This document shows positions 33,464 through 45,292 of a DNA stretch of 64,000 nt, in pieces. Each line of letters starts with the position of its first letter. The stretch's first letter is position 1. The notes beneath the pieces were generated by a model. That model did not search any database and had not been told where the DNA came from. It saw only the letters and a program-made list of their open reading frames with translations. The position numbers and the translations under genes are program-made. Origin of the DNA: Okapia johnstoni (taxonomy: Eukaryota > Chordata > Mammalia > Artiodactyla > Giraffidae); assembly GCA_024291935.2 (NCBI GenBank), contig CM044315.1:52364385-52428384 (forward strand), read 5' to 3'.

Positions 33464-35202
33464 AAGATGATCATTATTTTGAGTAACCTGACAATCATTC
33501 TGCAATTATCACTTAACTTAACTCACAAGGTATTGATTTACTCCCCCAAATATGATGTATGTCAAATGGTATAAACATCCTATCACTGGAAAACAAATGC
33601 CATAAACATCCCATCACCTTTCCAGACTGCAGTGGCAGAATTCTCATTCCCTAAAATATCATTCCTCTTACACTTAACTAATTTTATGTGTTAGTTCTGT
33701 TTCACAGACAATTCCACTTTGATACACTATACATTGTATCAAGTTAACAATGCACTTTGGCTATAAATAATAGAAAACCTAAAATATGTTTTAAACAATT
33801 GGTAACTTTTTCATCACATGTAGTAAAATATACTGTGGTAGGAAGTTCAGAATTCAATAATGCCATCAGGAAACCAGTATCTTAAGATTATCTCTTTCAC
33901 CCTTAGAATAGAGTTGGTACCAAGGTGTTCACTTCATATTCCAGAGCTTTCAGTTCTTGTTATAAATGAGAACCAGAAAGGAAATGAATAGTTGACGCCA
34001 GTAGTTTTCTGTTAAATAACATTGGCTAAAATTATATCATCTGTGTACTATTACCTACAAGGGAAATAAGTGAAATCACTTTTATGTTTTGTTTCAAGTA
34101 AGAAAAAAAGAAAGTGAATGACTTTTGTGTATCCATCTCAGTAATGTTCATCATTAGAAATAACTGAAAGCTATTCTTGAATCTTATGTATCACCAACAA
34201 ATGTCTTTATTTCACTCTAGCAGAAAGATGATGTATTGACTAGGAGTCTTGTGTTACAGTTCATTTGTTTTAGCGTTTCGTGGATGACATTCCACTATCT
34301 AGTTTTCAGTGGTAAAGATGAAAAGTTCAATTCCAATTTTATTATAATCCAAAAGATAACCTGTTCTTTTTCTTTTCTGGGAACACATAAGAAATTTTTG
34401 TATATCTAAAGAGTGCAAGAATTCAAGTGCTTGAGTGACTGTGTTTTCTCATGCAACAGCTAATAACTTGATTTTTTTTCATCTGCACTTTTTCCTCTTT
34501 TTCCAACTCAAGAAAATAATTTCTACCATTTGTTTAAATTTATCTTTTTAAACCTGTTTTATTTTTCATTAGAATACCCATTTTTATATAATAGATCTCC
34601 TAATCTCTTCAAATTATCCTTTGCCTTTTGATTCTGTTGTCTTTATGTGCTGCTATGTATTTCAAGATAATTATCACTTGTGTTTTTCCAAGCTGCAAAA
34701 TCAAGCCTCAGCAGTGACTGTTTTCTTTCTTAAATTCCTCTACTGTTATTATTTTTCTGAATTTTTTTTTCTGAACACTAGAAAGTGCTTATATTATGAT
34801 GTTCTGTTCAAAATGTTATTTCTGTTCCTCTGCAGGTTTTTTCACATATTCCTTTCTTTCTCTCTCTTTTAATTTCTTTTTGTTCTTCTCTGTGTTTGAT
34901 AATCCATCTTTCTTTTGAGGTTAGGATTTAAGGTTTAGGACCTTAAAGTATGTTAAATGATGGCAGGCAAGTCATTATCTATGGTCATAGGCCGGGCCAT
35001 AGTGACGGGTGCCTGAAGCAAAAACCCCTGTTCCACATTTGTTTTATATTTTTCAATTTCAGCAGCAAGAAAGCCTCATTTTTTCTTCCAGCTCCTTCTT
35101 GGACTAGGATACAAGGGAATGCAGATCATTCACATGTCACCTCACTGCTCCAAATACCTCAGAGATGCCAAGTCTTCCTAGGATATTTCTTTCTCACTAA
35201 GT
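33464..35202. other. No confidently recognised feature
   Basis: There is no clear repeat or exon. Text at about 33755-33790 (CTATAAATAATAGAAAACC) may belong to an old interspersed repeat that I cannot name. The 184-aa open frame starting at 34950 runs from this DNA into the antisense of the next BovB and is not a gene. Confidence 0.4.
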
Positions 35203-36746
35203 TTAGTTCAGTCGCTCAGTCATGTCTGACTCTTTGCGACCCCATGAATTGTAGCACGCCACATCTCCCTGTCCATCACCAACTCCAAGAGTCTACCCAA
35301 ACCCATGTCCATCGAGTCAGTGACCCATCCAACCATCTCATCCTCTGTCATCCCCTTCTCCTCCTGCCCCCAATCCTACCCAGCATTAGGATCTTTTCCA
35401 ATGAGTCAACACTTTGCATGAGGTGGCCAAAGTATTGGAGTTTCAGCTTCAACATCAGTCCTTCCAGTGAATACCCAGGATTGATCTACTTTAGGATGGA
35501 TTGATTGGATTTCCTTGCAGTCCAAGGGACTCTCAAGAGTCTTCTCCAACACCACAGTTCAAAATCATCAATTCTTCGGCACTCAGCTTTCTTCACCTTC
35601 CAATTCTCACATCCATACATGACCACTGGAAAAACCATAGCCTTGACTAGATGGACTTTTGTTGGCAAAGTAATGTCTCTGCTTTTAAATATGCTATCTA
35701 GGTTGGCCATAACCTTCCTTTCAAGAAGTAAGCGTCTTTTAATTTCATGGCTGCAATCACCATCTGCAGTGATTTTGGAGCCCCCAAAAATAAAGTCTGA
35801 CACTGTTTCCACTGTTTCCCCATCTATTTCCCATGAAGTGATGGGACCAGATGCCATGATCTTAGTTTTCTGAACGTTGAGCTTTAAGACAACTTTTTCA
35901 TTCTCCTCTTTCACTTTCATCAAGAAGCTCTTTAGTTATCCACTTTCTGCCATAAGGGTGGTGTCACTTGCATATCTGAGGTTATTGATATTTCTCCCGG
36001 CAATCTTGATTCCAGCTTGTGCTTCCTCCAGCCCAGCATTTCTCATGATGTACTCTGCATATAAGTTAAATAAGCAGGGTGACAATATACAGCCTTTACG
36101 TACTCTTTTTCCTATTTGGAACCAGTCTGTTGTTCCATGTCCAGTTCTAACTGTTGCTTCCTGACCTGCATACAGGTTTCTCAAGAGACAGGTCAGATGG
36201 TCTGATATTCCCATCTCTGTCAGAATTTTTAACAGTTTATTGTGATCCACACAGTCAAAGGCTTTGGCATAGTCAATAAACAGAAATAAATGTTTTTCTG
36301 GAACTCTCTTGATTTTTCGATGATCCAGTGGATATTGCCAATTTGATCTCTGGTTCCTCTGCCTTTTCTAAAACCAGCTTGAACATCTGGAAGTTCATGG
36401 TTCACGTATTGCTGAAGCCTGGCTTGGAGAATTTTGAGCATTATTTTACTAGCATGTGAGATGAGTGCAATTGTGTGGTAGTTTGACCATTCTTTGGCAT
36501 TGCCTTTCTTTGGGATTGGAACGAAAACTGACCTTTTCCAGTCCTGTGGCCACTGCTGACTTTTCCAAATTTGCTGACATATTGAGTGGAGCACTTTCAC
36601 AGCATCATCTTTCAGGATTTGAAATATCTCAAATGGAATTCCATCACCTCCACTAGCTTTGTTCATAGTGATGGTTTCTAAGGCCATCTTGACTTCACAT
36701 TCCAGGATGTTTGGCTCTAGGTGAGTGATCACACCATCGTGATTAT
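35203..36746 (-). mobile_element. BovB, about 1.54 kb, antisense, 5'-truncated
   Basis: It starts on the left with the reversed 3' terminus (TTAGTTCAGTCGCTCAGTCA) and ends on the right in the region before the RT palm (GTGAGTGATCACACCATCGT, then divergence after GATTAT). No target-site duplication is visible. Frames are broken, see the pseudogene entry. Confidence 0.94.
35486..36745 (-). pseudogene. BovB reverse-transcriptase pseudogene with YASD in place of YADD
   Basis: Coding order on the antisense strand: 36229-36745 holds NKASGGDGIPFEIFQILKDD, SVFVPIPKKGNAKEWSNYH and DVQAGFRKGRGTRDQIGNIH. A frameshift near 36290 then destroys motif A (it reads FCLLTMPKPLT instead of an IDYAKAFD form). 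35936-36250 continues to NNLRYASDTTLMAESG, with the catalytic box at 35963-35974. 35486-35923 carries LNVQKTKIMASGPITSWEID and the C-terminal half. Loss of one catalytic aspartate plus frameshifts means the enzyme is dead. Confidence 0.9.
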
Positions 36747-37259
36747 TCCCCTCTGCAATTGGGGAAGGGAGACCTGGAGAAAACAAATCTTCCTTGAGAT
36801 ATTTCCTCTGGAAACCCACTGGAAGCCAGCATCTCTCTTCAGTTTAGATGACCATTACTTCATATGCTTCTTGGTCACAGAGACAGTTAATTGGAGTTCA
36901 GATTGGCAGAAGTGAAATCTGTGTTCTCAGCGCACCATTGTTTTACAGCATCCTTAATCTGAGGTCATTTCTTACTCTTCTCTTATTTGATTGGGTTGGA
37001 ATAAGTTTGCATCTGGTATTTTTAGTCTTTTTTAGTTTTGCTTCTTCTTTTGTACTTTGAATTTTAGTTTATAGGTTAATTGTGAATGGGAGCTTGTCTT
37101 ATGTTTGATGTTTTCATCTATTTCCTCTTGCTCTCTTTTTCTTTACATCCCTATCCTACTCTTTTGGTGAATGTTCTGTCCTTGAGGATTTCCTGGCTCT
37201 CAGTGAAAAACAAGGTATATGAAAGCAACTAGGACTATATTTTATCTTACTAAAATTCT
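36747..37259. other. No recognised feature between two BovB copies
   Basis: This sequence is presumably the continuation of the DNA left of 35203 before BovB inserted. It is T-rich on the sense strand, with no repeat I can name. Confidence 0.4.
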
Positions 37260-37272
37260 AATGATAATTTTA

Positions 37273-39594
37273 TTATTATCAAGAGAACGCACTGGTCATA
37301 GCAAACACGCTCTTCGAAAAACACAAGAGGAGACTCTACACATGGACATCACCAGATGGTCAACACCGAAATCAGATTGATTATATTATTTGCAGCCAAA
37401 GATGGAGAAGCTCTATACAGTCCGCAAAAACAAGACCAGGAGAACACTGTGGCTCAGATCATAAACTCCTTATTGCCAAATTCAGACTTAAATTGAAGAA
37501 AGTAGGGAAAACCACTAGACCATTCAGGTATGACCTAAATCAAATCTCTTATGATTATATAGTGGAAGTGACAAATAGATTTAAGGGACTAGATCTGATA
37601 GACAGAGTGCCTGATGAACTATGGATAGAGGTTCGTGACATTGTACAGGAGACAGGGATCAATACCAGCCTCGTGGGAAAGAAATGCAAAAAAGCAAAAT
37701 GGCTGTCTGAGGAGGCCTTACAAATAGCTGGGAAAAGAAGAGAAGCGAAAAGCAAAGGAGAAAAGGAAAGATATTCCCATCTGAATGCAGAGTTCCAAAG
37801 AATAGCAAGGAGAGATAAGAAAGCCTTCCTCTGAGATCAATGCAAAGAAATAGAGGAAAACAACAGAATGGGAAAGACTAGAGATCTCTTCAAGAAAATT
37901 AGAGATACTAAGGAAACATTTCATGCAAAGATGGACTCGATAAAGAACAGAAATGGTATGGACCTAACAGAAGCAGAAGGTATTAAGAAGAGGTGGCAAG
38001 CATACACAGAAGAACTGTACAAAACAGATCTTCACGACCCAGATAATCACGATGGTGTGATCACTCACCTAGAGCCAGACATCCTGGAATGTGAAGTCAA
38101 GTGGGCCTTAGAAAGCATCACTACGAACAAAGCTAGTGGAGGTGATGGATTTCCAGGTGAGCTATTTCAAGTCCTCAAAGATGATGCTGTGAAAGTGCTG
38201 CACTCGATATACCAGCAAATATGGAAAACTCAGCAGTGACCACAGGACTGGAAAAAGTCAGTTTTCATTCCAATCCCAAAGAAAGGCAATGCCAAAGAAT
38301 GCTCAAACTACCACACAATTGCACTCATGTCACACGCTAGTTAAGTAATTCTCAAAATTCTCTTAGCCAAACTTCAGCAATACGTGAGCCGTGAACTTCC
38401 AGATGTTCAAGCTGGTTTTAGAAAAGGCAGAGGAGTCAGGGATCAAATTGCCAACATCCACTGGATCATCGAAAAAGCAAGAGAGTTCCAGAAAAACATC
38501 TATTTCTGCTTGATTGACTATGCCAAAGCCTTTGACTGTGTGGATCACAATAAACTGTGGAAAATTCTGGAAGAGATGGGAATACCAGATCATCTGACCT
38601 GTCTCTTGAGAAACCTGTATGCAGGTCAGGAAGCAACAGTTAGAACTGGACATGGAACAACAGACTGGTTCCAAATAGGAAAAGGAGTACATCAAGGCTG
38701 TATATTGTCACCCTGCTTAATTAATTATATGCAGAGTATATCATGAGAAACACTGGGCTGGAGGAAGCACAAGCTGGAATCAAGATTGCCAGGAGAAATA
38801 TCAATAACCTCAGATATGCAGGTGACACCACCCTTATGGCAGAAAATGAAGTATAACTAAAGAGCTTCTTGATGAAAGTGAAAGAGGAGAATGAAAAAGT
38901 TGTCTTAAAGCTCAACGTTCAGAAAACTAAGATCATGGCATCTGGTCCCATCACTTCATGGGAAATAGATGGGGAAACAGTGGAAACAGTGTCAGACTTT
39001 GTTTTGGGGGGCTCCAAAATCACTGCTGATGGTGATTGCAGCCATGAAATTAAATGACGCTTACTCCTTGGAAGGAAAGTTGTGACCAACCTATATAGCA
39101 TATTTAAAAGCAGAGACATTACTTTGCCAATAAACGTCTGTCTAGTCAAGGCCATGGTTTTTCCTGTGGTCATGTATGGATGTGAGAGTTGGATGGTGAA
39201 GAAAGCTGAGCACCAAAGAATTGATGGTTTTGAACTGTGGTGTTGGAGAAGACTCTTGAGAGTCCCTTGGACTGCAAGGAGATCCAACCAGTCCATCCTA
39301 AAGGAGATCAGCCCTGGGTGTTCATTGGAAGGACTGATGTTGAAGCTGAAACTCCAATACTTTGGCCACCTCATGCAAAGTGTTGACTCATTGGAAAAGA
39401 CCCTAATGGTGGAAAGGATTGGGGGCAGGAGGAGAAGGGGATGACAGAGGATGAGATGGCTGGATGGCATCACTGACTTGATGGACATGAGTTTGGGTAA
39501 ACTCCAGGAGTTGGTGATGGACAGGGAGGCCTTGCGTGTTGCAGTTCATGGGGTCGCAAAGAGTCGGACATGACTGAGCGACTGAACTGAACTG
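37273..39594 (+). mobile_element. BovB, 2.32 kb, with perfect 13-bp target-site duplication
   Basis: A 5'-truncated BovB runs from within the endonuclease (GAACGCACTGGTCATAGCAA) to the full 3' terminus (GTCGGACATGACTGAGCGAC, TGAACTGAACTG). The duplication AATGATAATTTTA lies at 37260-37272 and 39595-39607, so both ends are exact. It is the longest clean BovB insertion in the window. Confidence 0.97.
37350..39444 (+). pseudogene. BovB endonuclease/reverse-transcriptase pseudogene with YAGD in place of YADD
   Basis: Domains in order: the endonuclease end with a QIDYI-type strand near 37375 and an SDH motif at 37454-37462; the linker (37493-37834, KKCKKAKWLSEEALQIAGKR); pre-palm (37868-38239, NKASGGDGFPGELFQVLKDD); the RT palm (38384-38746) with motif A FCLIDYAKAFDCVDH. 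A frame break near 38720 precedes the catalytic box, which reads YAGD at 38815-38826. 38869-39057 and 39082-39444 hold the remainder. The single GAT to GGT change in the box and several stops (for example at 37831, 38237 and 39055) make it inactive. Confidence 0.92.
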
Positions 39595-39607
39595 AATGAT
39601 AATTTTA

Positions 39608-40358
39608 ATGTCATTGATATCTCTACTAAAAATAAAGTTGGATTCTCCAAATTTATTGGAATTTTTTTTCTACATACTTAAGTCCACCATGTTTTGAGTG
39701 TTTTTTGATAGGAACCAGCATAAAAATTTCACCTTACCTTTTAACCTGGTACACAATAGTATATTTGCCTATATGCATATCAGGAGAATAAACTGCAAAA
39801 ACAAACATATGCAAGGTTTCATGTCATGTACTCTAATATTCTTTATTATATTCTGTTTTATTTTTTAAAATACTGATTATACCATTCTAAATTGATTTCA
39901 AATCCAGTAATGGGTGCAACTAAGTGTTTGAAAACTACTGATCTAATTTCTCTGAGTAAGTAGCTTTATTAATATGTCTTTCTTAAGAGTGTTTGTCCAC
40001 AGTTTTTATCAAGTCATTTTTACGGGCAGTGGAATTTCGTACACTTTCTGGTCATAAAGCGATAGATTTGGTTTAAGTTCTTTTCTTCTTAAGAAGTATG
40101 TGACCATGGAGCACACAGTTCTGGAGTCTAGAAAGCTTGAAGCATCAGCTTTACCTACTGCTACATTTTTCTATTCTGTAATGACCCACAAAAATCTTTG
40201 TCTATTTTGTAAATATGAATTTCTTAACTTTTATCCACTTTTGGTAAGTGCTTATAGATTAGAGTGATATTCGGTATTCATAGTTTAAACTTAGGATGTT
40301 AATTTTGAGTAGAATTAATGAACTTGATCAGTTTATAAATACTTGAGAGTTTCAAATC
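39608..40358. other. No recognisable feature
   Basis: AT-rich DNA with no nameable repeat or exon. Confidence 0.45.
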
Positions 40359-40582
40359 AGGGCTTATGTGGCCATAGTGGTAAAGAAACTGCCTGCCAAT
40401 GCCGGAGATGCAGAAGACACAGATTTGATCCCTGGGGCAGGAAGAGCCCATGGAGGAGGAAATGGCAACCCACTCCACTATTCTTGCCTGGAGAATATCA
40501 TGGACAGAAGAGCCTGGCCGTCTACTCTCCATGCGGTTGTAGAGAATCGGACACGACCGAGGTGACTTAGCACACGGACACA
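40359..40582 (+). mobile_element. Bov-tA SINE
   Basis: A sense unit from AGGGCTTATGTGGCCATAGT to GAGGTGACTTAGCACACGG. The B-box-like part reads GATTTGATCCCTGG. It is moderately diverged. Confidence 0.92.
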
Positions 40583-41084
40583 TGAAATCTGTATATGGAC
40601 ATACAACCCAAAATGCTAAATACAAGAGCAATTTACTAATGGAAACTATACAGTTAACAGGCAAATGATGCATGAATAAAAATTAAGCACAAAGTTCAAA
40701 TCTCCACTGTATCTAGTCTATATTTTAGAACTATTTCTGAGCTACAGGTGCTGTTTACCTCATAAGAATGTCAACAAAATAAAAATATCAAAGTTCTGAA
40801 AGTATTCCCAGCACAGCAGAATAAATATATGATGTAAATGTAGGGTATGATAGCCATTAACATTATTATTATTCATTAGAAGGTCAAATATGCTGTATCT
40901 AAGAGTTATATAAAAAAAAGCCTTAAAATACGTTATTTAATGTTTCATTTAGGCAAGCATTAAATCAAGTTTCCCATACACATTTTTCCATTCCTTATTA
41001 AATTTGAGAGCATCTCAGAATTTTACTTGCCTTTTCTTGTCATATAATGTTTACATGCTCATTTCTCCTTCTATATATGTATGT
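40583..41084. other. No recognisable feature
   Basis: AT-rich DNA in which I can name no repeat and see no exon. Confidence 0.45.
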
Positions 41085-41335
41085 TTACATAGTGATTGCT
41101 ATTTACTAAGTGCTTTACAATCATTTATTAGTCAATATTTCTTCAATAAACACAATAATTTACTTAATAATAGTCAAAAACCTTCATATATATGACAGTA
41201 GGACAAAGGACTCCTTCTCTCAGCTTACTTATAAATACAAAAAAAAATCACAAAGTTAGTTATTTCAGATTGCACAGTAAGTGGCAGAGATGAAGTTTGA
41301 ATTCATATTTCCAGCTTTCATCATCTGTATCATGC
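41085..41335 (-). mobile_element. MIR-like SINE fragment
   Basis: TATTTACTAAGTGCTTTACA and GATTGCACAGTAAGTGGCAG, with AGATGAAGTTTGAATTC, resemble the two conserved parts of an antisense MIR. The middle is strongly decayed or contains extra sequence. Confidence 0.5.
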
Positions 41336-41656
41336 TTCTTAAGCTTCTGGAATTTGGAAACCCTGCTGGGCAATTTCTTATGCTTTATAAGTTCAGCTTC
41401 TGTGGCAATATTCAGGCATAGTCTCAGGTGACAGATCAGATATAAATTAAACATAAACATAGTGATCATACTTTCGTCCTTGGAAACCAAGGAAATGCCT
41501 CATAGAATCCTAGCGTTCCTTGGAACATGGTTTGAAAATTAGTAGCATAAATCATTGTACTCAAAAATGTGTTATGGGAAACACTTGAGTCCACTTAAAA
41601 CAGAATTTTATTGGTGTGCATGGAAGAAAAGAATTCCATATCTCATTTTTAAAGTT

Positions 41657-41850
41657 TTTTGTCTGTTTGTTTGTTTGCTTGTTTTTAACTGAAGGAAGTC
41701 ACAGAGCCTGTGATATGCTCATTTTCAATAGGAATAGCTCAAAGATGAATTTAATTTGTATATTTATTCTAAATATTTTCCTTTAGAATTCTTTCATCCA
41801 AGGTGGGGAAAAACACACAAACAAAAACAAACCAAAAAAAAAAAAAAAAT
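41657..41850. repeat. Oppositely oriented (GTTT)n and (AAAC)n/A-rich tracts
   Basis: A (TTTG)n-type tract at 41657-41688 and an A/C-rich tract at about 41808-41850 (ACACACAAACAAAAACAAAC and a long A run) are near reverse complements about 125 bases apart. They lie just upstream of the LTR at 41867. Confidence 0.7.
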
Positions 41851-41866
41851 AACACCAGTGGTCTTC

Positions 41867-42238
41867 TGATATGATTGAATATTTGTATCCACCCCCAACC
41901 TCACAGCCTCAAATTCATATGCAGAAATCTAATTCTCAATGTTACAACATTTGGAAGTAGGGCCTTTGGGAGGTAATGTAATCATGAAGGTGAAATCATT
42001 ATGAATGGGATCAGTGCCATATAAAAAGATGCACAAGAGAGATTATCCCTCTCTTAGTTATAAGAGGATATAGTAAGAAGGTAGCTACCTGCAAGCCAGG
42101 ACAGAGACCCTCACAAGAACTTGACCAGGTTGGCACTCTGATCTCAGACTTCCGGCTTCCAGAACTGTGAAAAATAGATGAGAGCTATTTAGGCCACTCA
42201 GTGTAGGGTATCTTGGTATAGCAGCCTGAACTAAAACA
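41867..42238 (+). mobile_element. ERVL-MaLR (MST/MLT1-type) solo LTR, nearly complete
   Basis: It starts TGATATGATTGAATATTTGT and keeps the standard order: AATTCATATGCAGAAATC, GGAAGTAGGGCCTTTGGGAG, TCATTATGAATGGGATCAGT, CAGAGACCCTCACAAGAACT, CTTCCGGCTTCCAGAACTGT. It ends in TATAGCAGCCTGAACTAA. There is no internal region beside it. Confidence 0.87.
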
Positions 42239-42760
42239 TCTTAAGAACACAATTTAAAATAAATATTGTTATTTATATTGTGTGATCTTTTTAATCTTTG
42301 CACCTGTTATTCAAAAAGTTGAAGGTCCAAGTCTAATTATTTTTAGAAAAAATACAATGAAAATATGTTTAGAAGTATGATGCCTTCTGATATTCATGTC
42401 CATAATTCAAGTGACACTCATTAGCAAAGATCCAAAAAGAGTGATCCTGTATACAGCATTTACTACCAGGGAAGCTCCGCCTATCTCTTAGTAGGAACCT
42501 AATAAATATTAATTGAATGCTGATTAAATTTTCATTTTGATTTTTCTTCATGTATTTTTAAAGGAAGCAAATTGTATCCAGAAACCAAGATGGTTTCCTA
42601 TGTTATATTTAATTTGCACTTATAAATAAAATATACTGTGTTTCATATCAATCTTTATTAATATATTTAAAAACTCACATTTGGGACTTATTTCTGGAAG
42701 TTTGAGTAGTGTGTAGCTAAATCCTCCCTCTTTTAAAATCAAATGCCAGGTATAACTATG
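42239..42760. other. No recognisable feature
   Basis: AT-rich DNA. The 60-aa antisense open frame at 42369-42551 has no recognisable domain. Confidence 0.45.
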
Positions 42761-42832
42761 GGTGCTAAGTCGCTTCAGTCGTGTCCAATTCTTTGCAACA
42801 CTATGGACTGTAGCCTGTGAGGCTGCTCCGTC
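42761..42832 (-). mobile_element. Bov-tA SINE, short 3' fragment
   Basis: About 70 bases of reversed SINE 3' end: GGTGCTAAGTCGCTTCAGTC, ACTATGGACTGTAGCC. The rest is missing. Confidence 0.85.
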
Positions 42833-42967
42833 ACAGAAGTTACTTTGTGGTTTAATTTAAGCTGAATTTTGCTTTTCCTTTCAGAGTTTATAAGTAAGAG
42901 GGCAGGTACTTGTCTTATGTTTTCCCACACTTAATCCTCTATATCCAGTTTTGTGCCTATCCCTTGT

Positions 42968-43190
42968 ATGCGTGAAAGCGCTGGTTGCTCAGTTGTGTCC
43001 AACTCTTCGCCGCCCCATGGACTATAGCCCACCAGGCTCTTGTGTCTCTGGAATTTTCCAGGCAAGAATACTGGAGTGGATTTTCATACCCTCCTCCAGA
43101 TGATTTTCCCTACCCAGGGATCGAACCCTGGTCTTTTCTGTCTCCTGAACTGACAGTGGTTCTTTACTGCTGGCACAACCTGGGAAGCTG
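42968..43190 (-). mobile_element. Bov-tA SINE
   Basis: An antisense unit from ATGCGTGAAAGCGCTGG to CACAACCTGGGAAGC, including GGGATCGAACCCTGGTC (reversed B box). Confidence 0.92.
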
Positions 43191-43282
43191 AGGTGTACCC
43201 ATACCATATATTTATATTCATAATGTTAATAATATTATAATAACAATAATGTACACTGCTAATTTTGTCCAAAGGTAACATA

Positions 43283-43498
43283 AAGTGGCACAGTGGTAAA
43301 GAATCCACCTGTCAGTGCAGATGTAAGAGATGTAGGTTCTATCCCTAGGTTGGGAAGATCCTCTGGACTAGGAAATGGCAACCTTGCTCCAACATTCTTG
43401 CCTGAAAAATTCCATGCACAGAGGAGCCTGGTGGGCTACAGTCCATGGGGTCACAGAGTCAGACATGACTGAATGACTGAGCTGAGCATACAAACAAC
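43283..43498 (+). mobile_element. Bov-tA SINE
   Basis: A sense unit: GTGGCACAGTGGTAAAGAAT, TATCCCTAGGTTGGGAAGAT, GAGGAGCCTGGTGGGCTACA. It ends near ACAAACAACATAA. A short AACATAA on both sides may be a target-site duplication. Confidence 0.92.
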
Positions 43499-43502
43499 AT
43501 AA

Positions 43503-45065
43503 TTCTATTTATAAGATTGTTTCTCTGGGCTCTTCTGGCTCACTGATTTGTCCCTTGTGCCAAAACCATGTTAAATGGCTTTGTTAGTGATAATTTGTAA
43601 AGTCGATCTCTCTCTTGTCTGCTTCTTTTTCAAAATCTATTTCAAACAAGGGTTTCTAATCTTCATTCTGTCCATTGGCGCAGATGACTCAATTCAAACA
43701 ATAATTCTGATCACTATCTATTCATTTTTTATTCTGTTCACTATTTAGAGTTAGACTTTGGATATTATTTGACTCATATAATTTGAGTTCCCTGATGTGC
43801 CAGGGGTCTTTTGCCTTAACTTCTCTCCTATGCACACCAAACCACACCACCAAAATATGTGTTTGGTCCTAATCCACTGAAAGTTGCCAAGTTTTAACTC
43901 TCACCCTCGACTTCAAAATTCCTGATGCTTTGAGTTTTCTTTTTCTTGATTTCAAGCTCATCTTTATATTTTTAAAACATATTTTATCATTTTTTCTGGT
44001 CCTTTATGATATAAAGGGAGGATTATGAATCTAGGAATTTAGGTTTCATTTTTATTAAGACCCCTTGTTCTAATATCCTCAAGATTCAAAATATCATTGG
44101 TAATATGATAAACTAAAATCTGTTAATGTGCACGTACATATCTAAATTTGGCTTTTCTTTTAAAATCTTTCTCTATCTCCATGCCAAATATGTTAGAAAA
44201 AACTGATGAAATATTCAAATCAGTGAGAGGGGGAGGATATTTTTAAGCATCTTCCCTACCATTGCTTTGATCTCAGTTGTGCTTTAGCCAAAGTGACCAA
44301 ACTACACATTGATTATTAATGTGCTTTATTGCCTTCAAAGGCCAAAGGCTAACAATTATCTATTCAAATTTCAGATTTGTGATCATCTTGGGCCTTAAGA
44401 TTATATAAAAATATCACCTATCAGAACATAGCCCACTTTTTGAAATACATGAAAGCAGAAGGGATAAACATCAATATTAGAAAATTAACACAAGCACTGA
44501 ATATGTCATATCCCATATAATAAACAGAATTTAGTATACTTAGTAGAAAAGCATGAGACTAAGCATTGAGATGTGAAAAATAGAGAATCTGTGTGTTTTT
44601 AATGAAGCAGTCAAAAGAGGGATGGGCAAATTTATCCAGAGCCAAGAATATAAAGCAACTCCCTTTCATGTAAATCTTCCTTGAGCTATTTCCAAATAGC
44701 ATCAACACAGTTGGCAAAGTTGACATGAAAATGCATTGGTGATAATTTGTGCTTACCAAAAAAAAAATACCCAATGTATTTTAAAACATAAGTGTTAATA
44801 TCCCATTCCAAAATTTAGTTGTAGTTCTCTTACTTATAGATTTTTTTCTCCTTATATTGGTGGAAGAAAAGAATACCAATTAAGACAAAACTGAGAAAAG
44901 AGAAAAAATGTGACAGGATTGAAAAGACTCAGGAAAAGATTAAGAGAAGTATACCCATGCTAGGAACCCTTAAGAATAAATTTCAAGAATTACTGAATAT
45001 GTATTAAACTTAGTTTACATATAAAATAACACCATTTATACAAGTGTCTATATCCATTTTATTTT
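43503..45065. other. No recognisable feature
   Basis: I can assign no repeat or exon. The antisense open frame at 44559-44774 (71 aa) has no domain that I recognise. Confidence 0.4.
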
Positions 45066-45069
45066 TGTT

Positions 45070-45290
45070 TTTATTTTTCACATAAAGTTTGTACTGAAGT
45101 GAAACATAATTTCTAGATTGTATATGTCATAGTGTCTAGCTTGATGGGTTTTTTCAGTGTCAATATCCAGCTATACTATATCCAGATCATGAAATAGAAC
45201 ATCACCAGCACTCCAGAAGCTTTACTAGATTCTCTTCCCAGTCAAAATCTCCCTCTTACCAAGGGAAACAATTATCCTGGCTGTTTGTAT
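45070..45290 (-). mobile_element. Old L1 3'-UTR, antisense, left of an LTR insertion
   Basis: GAACATCACCAGCACTCCAG, TTCTCTTCCCAGTCAAAATC and GAAACAATTATCCTGGCTG resemble an antisense L1M 3' UTR. The L1 text resumes at 46235 after an LTR and a BOV-A2. Confidence 0.5.
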
Positions 45291-45292
45291 TA

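Noticed and set aside
34950..35504. 184-aa sense open frame
   Set aside because: Its first part has no recognisable domain and its second part is the antisense of the BovB 3' coding end, so it is a chance fusion across an insertion boundary.
35505..36164. Sense open frames (122 and 95 aa)
   Set aside because: They are antisense shadows of the BovB RT coding sequence; the same shadow frames recur opposite every BovB copy here.
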